A stretch of DNA of 16,640 bases from assembly GCA_023446735.1 (NCBI GenBank), contig JAEXPQ010000114.1, positions 1 to 16,640 of the forward strand, given 5' to 3'. This stretch comes from Verrucomicrobiota bacterium (GTDB lineage: Bacteria > Verrucomicrobiota > Verrucomicrobiia > Opitutales > Opitutaceae). The notes under the pieces were generated by a model. The model saw only the letters and a program-made list of their open reading frames with translations. It did not search any database and had not been told where the DNA came from. A program made the translations under genes and the position numbers. Shown in pieces: positions 13,762 through 16,640 of this stretch (its first letter is position 1; each line of letters begins with the position of its first letter).

Positions 13762-15609
13762 ATGTCCGACACGTTCAGTATCTTCACGACCGACATCGTC
13801 GTCTTCTTCGTCTTCATCGCGGCCGTCATCGCGGTCGGCCTGATCAAGTCGAAGGGCGAAGGCAAGGACAGCGAGTCCTACTTCCTGGCCGGTCGCGGCC
13901 TCAAATGGTGGCTGATCGGCGTGTCGCTGATCGCGGCCAACATTTCCTCCGAGCAGTTCGTGGGCATGTCCGGCCAGGCGGCCGACTACCTCGGTATGGC
14001 GATCGCCAGCTACGAGTGGATGGCGGCGATCACGCTGGTGGTGGTGGCGTTCTTCTTCCTGCCGTACTTCCTGCGCACGGGCATCTTCACGATCCCGCAG
14101 TTTCTCGAGCACCGCTACAACCCGACCGCGCGCACGCTCATGGCCGCGGCGACCATGATCCTGCTCATCGGAGTGTCGCTCACGGGCGTCATCTACGCCG
14201 GTGCGCTCACCATGAGCGAGTTGTTCGCCAACTACAGCTTCTTCGGTGTCACGCTCACGCTGGCCAACTGGTGCTGGATCATCGGCATGGTGGCGGCGGT
14301 TTACATCGCCGCGGGTGGTCTCAACGCCTCCGCCTGGGCCGACCTCATCCAGGGCATCGCGCTCATCCTTGGCGGTGCGATCATCGCCTATTTCGCGATG
14401 CAGAAGCTCGGTCAGACTCCCGTCGCCGCGCTCACCCCGGGCAGCGTCAATCCCGACCAGGTGGCCGACAGCGCGGGTGGATTCGCCAAGCTCTTCGCGC
14501 TCAACCGCGACAAGATGAGCATGATCCTGCCCTCGGCCGACAAGAACATCCCCTGGACCGCGCTCATCATCGGCCTCTGGATCCCGAACTTTTACTACTG
14601 GGGCCTCAACCAGTACATCACCCAGCGCATTCTCGGCTCCGCCTCCCTGCGCGAGGGCCAGAAGGGCATCGTGTTCGCCGCGGCGATGAAGCTCATCATC
14701 CCCTTCATCATCGTCATCCCCGGCATCAACGCCTTCAACCTCTACAGTCAGGACCTCGCCGCCGCCCAGGAGCGCGCCAACGAGCGCGCCATCCTCCGCG
14801 AAGTGGGCGACAAGGGCTCGAAGACCTTCTTCATCGTCGACGAGACTTGGATCGGCAAACACGCCGAGCTGCAGGCGAAGGTCGCCGCGCATAACACCGC
14901 GGTCCGTGCCGCCGGTGGCGAGATCAAGGAGGTCGAGATCAAGAGTGGCTACAAGTTCGACGCCGCCCTCAATCTCCTCATCAAGAACCTCCTGCCACAG
15001 AACACCGGCCTGGTGGGCTTCGTGCTCGCGGCCCTGCTTGGCGCGATCATCAGCTCGCTGGCCGCGGTGCTCAACGCCGCCTCGACCATCTTCACGATGG
15101 ACATCTACCAGCGGAACTTCGCACCGCAGGCCGCGCAATCGCGTCTGGTCGGCGTGGGCCGCATCTCGGTGGGTGTCTTCGCCGTGATCGGCTGCCTGGT
15201 GGCGCCGAACCTCGACAAGTTCGGTTCAATCTTCAAATACATCCAGGAATTCCAGGGCTACGCCTCGCCCGGCATCCTTGCGGTGTTCGTGTTCGGCTTC
15301 ATCAACCGCCGCGCCCCGGGCTACACCGGCGTCGTCGGTCTGCTGCTCAACCCGCTGCTCTATTTCCTCATTGCGACCTTCGCGCCCGGCATCGCCTTCC
15401 TCGACCGCATGGCGATCTGCTTCGGCACGGTGATGGTGGTCATGTGGCTGATCGGCATGATCAAGCCGCTGCCCGAGCCCGTCGTGTTCAAGAGCAATAC
15501 CAACCTCGATCTCACGGCCTCCGCCGGCTCCAAGACCGCGGGCATCGTGGTCGTGGTCGCCACGCTCGTCCTCTACGTGATCTTCAGCCCGCTCGGCATC
15601 GCGAAGTGA
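13762..15609 (+). CDS. Na+/sugar symporter, SSS (SGLT) family, probably galactose/glucose
   Basis: A 615-residue inner-membrane protein of the solute:sodium symporter family with about 14 hydrophobic helices. By eye it follows Vibrio vSGLT closely: SLIAANISSEQFVGMSG, ASYEWMAAIT, PNFYYWGLNQYITQR, FAAAMKLIIPF, NAASTIFTMDIY and IQEFQGYASPGILAVF. Of the residues that hold galactose in vSGLT, Gln69, Glu88, Asn260, Lys294 and Gln428 correspond to Gln65, Glu85, Asn276, Lys310 and Gln495; the gate Tyr263 is Tyr279, and only Ser91 differs (Ala88). Sugar transport is therefore well supported. The loop between the PG of VIPGINAF (320) and LLPQNTG (411) is about 50 residues longer than in vSGLT and rich in charged and Ala residues. 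It is divergent from galM, and ends in a strong terminator before gap. Confidence 0.92.
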   Translation: MSDTFSIFTTDIVVFFVFIAAVIAVGLIKSKGEGKDSESYFLAGRGLKWWLIGVSLIAANISSEQFVGMSGQAADYLGMAIASYEWMAAITLVVVAFFFLPYFLRTGIFTIPQFLEHRYNPTARTLMAAATMILLIGVSLTGVIYAGALTMSELFANYSFFGVTLTLANWCWIIGMVAAVYIAAGGLNASAWADLIQGIALILGGAIIAYFAMQKLGQTPVAALTPGSVNPDQVADSAGGFAKLFALNRDKMSMILPSADKNIPWTALIIGLWIPNFYYWGLNQYITQRILGSASLREGQKGIVFAAAMKLIIPFIIVIPGINAFNLYSQDLAAAQERANERAILREVGDKGSKTFFIVDETWIGKHAELQAKVAAHNTAVRAAGGEIKEVEIKSGYKFDAALNLLIKNLLPQNTGLVGFVLAALLGAIISSLAAVLNAASTIFTMDIYQRNFAPQAAQSRLVGVGRISVGVFAVIGCLVAPNLDKFGSIFKYIQEFQGYASPGILAVFVFGFINRRAPGYTGVVGLLLNPLLYFLIATFAPGIAFLDRMAICFGTVMVVMWLIGMIKPLPEPVVFKSNTNLDLTASAGSKTAGIVVVVATLVLYVIFSPLGIAK

Positions 15610-15638
15610 CGGCGGCGGAGTGAGTCGATTGCCTTCAG

Positions 15639-15668
15639 GCCCGGCGCGTCGTCCGCGCCGGGCTTTTT
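15639..15668 (+). terminator. intrinsic terminator of the symporter gene
   Basis: A perfect 10-bp stem (GCCCGGCGCG 15639-15648 with CGCGCCGGGC 15654-15663) has the loop TCGTC and is followed by TTTTT. It lies 30 bp after the symporter stop and separates it from gap, which must have its own promoter between 15669 and about 15785. Confidence 0.94.
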
Positions 15669-15785
15669 GTCGTTGGGCGCGCCGCCCTGTTCGGGGGAGG
15701 GGTAGGCGTTGATCCGCACGCGTTGGCCGGTTTCGCGCATTTTTTGGTCGCGTCATCATCCCACTTGCCAAGTGAGGCCTCCTCC

Positions 15786-15844
15786 GGTGTCCTGCCCGGC
15801 TCCGGTGCGTGTGCGCCACGGCGATCTTCGCCGAAGCGGACACC
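15786..15844 (+). promoter_or_regulatory. possible structured 5' leader of gap (three-way junction)
   Basis: GGTGTCC (15786-15792) can pair with GGACACC (15838-15844), enclosing two hairpins: GGTGC/GCGCC with a GTGT loop (15804-15817, one G-U pair) and CGGCGA/TCGCCG with a TCT loop (15819-15833). The element ends 47 bp before the gap start codon. A small palindrome, CACTTGCCAAGTG, lies just upstream (15762-15774). I do not recognise it as a known riboswitch. GC-rich sequence folds easily, so this could be chance. Confidence 0.3.
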
Positions 15845-15880
15845 AACCGCTTCACTTCCTTCCAGTAAACTAACCTCCAC

Positions 15881-15884
15881 GGAG
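15881..15884 (+). promoter_or_regulatory. ribosome binding site of gap
   Basis: GGAG lies 7 bases before the ATG at 15892, at good spacing. It fixes the start, in agreement with the family N-terminus MAVKVAINGFGRIGR. Confidence 0.8.
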
Positions 15885-15891
15885 TAATACA

Positions 15892-16640
15892 ATGGCAGTC
15901 AAAGTTGCTATCAATGGTTTCGGCCGCATCGGCCGCCTCGTGTTCCGCGCGCTCGTCGAGCAGGGTCTGCTCGGCACCACGTTCGACGTCGTCGCTGTCG
16001 GCGACATCGTCCCGGCCGACAACCTGGCCTACCTGCTGAAGTACGACTCCACGCAGGGTAAGTTCAACGGCACCGTCGCCTCCAAGAAGTCGGCTGCCGA
16101 CAAGGCCGAGGACGACGTCCTCGTGGTCAACGGCAAGGACATCCTCGTCGTCAGCGCCAAGTCCCCGGCCGAGCTGCCGTGGGCGAAGCTCGGCGTCCAG
16201 GTCGTCATCGAGTCGACCGGTCTCTTCACCGATGCCGAGAAGGCCAAGGGCCACATCACCGCGGGCGCCAAGAAGGTCATCATCTCCGCTCCGGCCAAGG
16301 GTGAGGACATCACCGTGGTGCTCGGCGTGAACGACGACAAGATCGACTACGCCAACCACAACATCATCTCCAACGCCTCCTGCACGACGAACTGCTTGGC
16401 CCCCGTGGTCCACGTTCTCCTCAAGGAAGGTTTCGGCATCTCCGAAGGTCTCATGACCACGGTGCACGCCTATACCGCCACCCAGAAGACCGTCGATGGC
16501 CCGTCCAAGAAGGACTGGAAGGGTGGCCGTACCGCCGCCCAGAACATCATCCCGTCCTCGACCGGCGCCGCCAAGGCCGTCGCGCTCGTTTGCCCCGAAG
16601 TCAAGGGCAAGCTCACGGGCATGGCCCTCCGCGTTCCGGT
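15892..16640 (+). CDS. gap: glyceraldehyde-3-phosphate dehydrogenase, type I (3' end outside the window)
   Basis: The first 249 codons of a phosphorylating GAPDH, which oxidises glyceraldehyde 3-phosphate to 1,3-bisphosphoglycerate with NAD and phosphate in glycolysis. Visible are the Rossmann motif INGFGRIGR (7-15), the catalytic Cys164 in ASCTTNCLAP, His192 in VHAYTATQ, and GGRTAAQNIIPSSTGAAKAV (211-230). The catalytic Cys is about 12 positions later than usual because of an extra charged stretch, KKSAADKAEDD (65-75). VGDI stands where many type I enzymes have the ND of the NAD adenosine site. Codon use is strongly C-ending (CTC, GTC, ATC, AAG), as expected for a highly expressed gene. A real Shine-Dalgarno site is present. 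The open frame continues past the right edge. Confidence 0.97.
   Translation, partial: MAVKVAINGFGRIGRLVFRALVEQGLLGTTFDVVAVGDIVPADNLAYLLKYDSTQGKFNGTVASKKSAADKAEDDVLVVNGKDILVVSAKSPAELPWAKLGVQVVIESTGLFTDAEKAKGHITAGAKKVIISAPAKGEDITVVLGVNDDKIDYANHNIISNASCTTNCLAPVVHVLLKEGFGISEGLMTTVHAYTATQKTVDGPSKKDWKGGRTAAQNIIPSSTGAAKAVALVCPEVKGKLTGMALRVP

Noticed and set aside
13729..15138. 469-codon minus-strand open frame opposite the symporter
   Set aside because: Antisense to conserved membrane helices; the many His, Asp and Arg residues reflect reverse-complemented hydrophobic codons.
15635..15892. Small 85-codon minus-strand frame in the symporter/gap spacer
   Set aside because: It overlaps the symporter terminator and the gap leader, has no Shine-Dalgarno site or similarity, and is Pro/Ala/Thr/Arg rich like other chance frames here.

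Overview
The window is high-GC bacterial chromosome, densely coded, with 13 protein genes (two cut by the window edges) and no tRNA, rRNA, CRISPR array or insertion sequence that I could find. The gene families suggest a Gram-negative, probably member of the Verrucomicrobiota (Opitutales-like): a lipoprotein with a lipobox, a CsgG-like secreted protein, a MurJ flippase, an ArsR-methyltransferase fusion, an ACP-dehydratase fusion and a vSGLT-like sugar symporter. That placement is inference from gene content and composition, not from a marker gene search. Most genes lack a clear Shine-Dalgarno sequence; the symporter and gap are the clear exceptions.

Left part (1-5640). A minus-strand RRM RNA-binding protein begins at 50 and runs off the left edge. 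A minus-strand medium-chain-type acyl-CoA synthetase (268-1863) is divergent from comF (1977-2720). comF converges on a two-gene minus-strand unit: an ArsR/SAM-methyltransferase fusion (3795-4733), then an MBL-fold exonuclease-like protein (2748-3731). A proline-rich lipoprotein gene (4933-5640, +) ends in a strong intrinsic terminator.

Middle part (5707-9140, all minus). A CsgG-like exported protein (8160-9140) has its own terminator. It is followed by a two-gene unit encoding the parts of a long phosphate acetyltransferase as separate proteins: the catalytic domain (7000-8031), then a P-loop/DRTGG protein (5707-6873). A 126-bp repeat-rich spacer lies between them.

Right part (9383-16640). 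murJ (+) converges on rpmB (minus) at an L28 terminator. An unusual acyl carrier protein fused to a FabZ-like hot-dog dehydratase (11471-12358, +) converges on galM (12431-13501, minus) at a bidirectional terminator. galM is divergent from a Na+/sugar symporter (13762-15609, +) that keeps nearly all the galactose-binding positions of vSGLT. gap follows (15892 to the right edge), behind a structured leader. galM, the symporter and gap look like a sugar uptake, mutarotation and glycolysis neighbourhood.

The best candidates for something under-described are the ACP-dehydratase fusion, the inverted-repeat-rich galM/symporter intergenic region, the possible three-way-junction leader of gap, and the split Pta with its repeat-filled spacer. 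I found no clearly new defence or mobile system.
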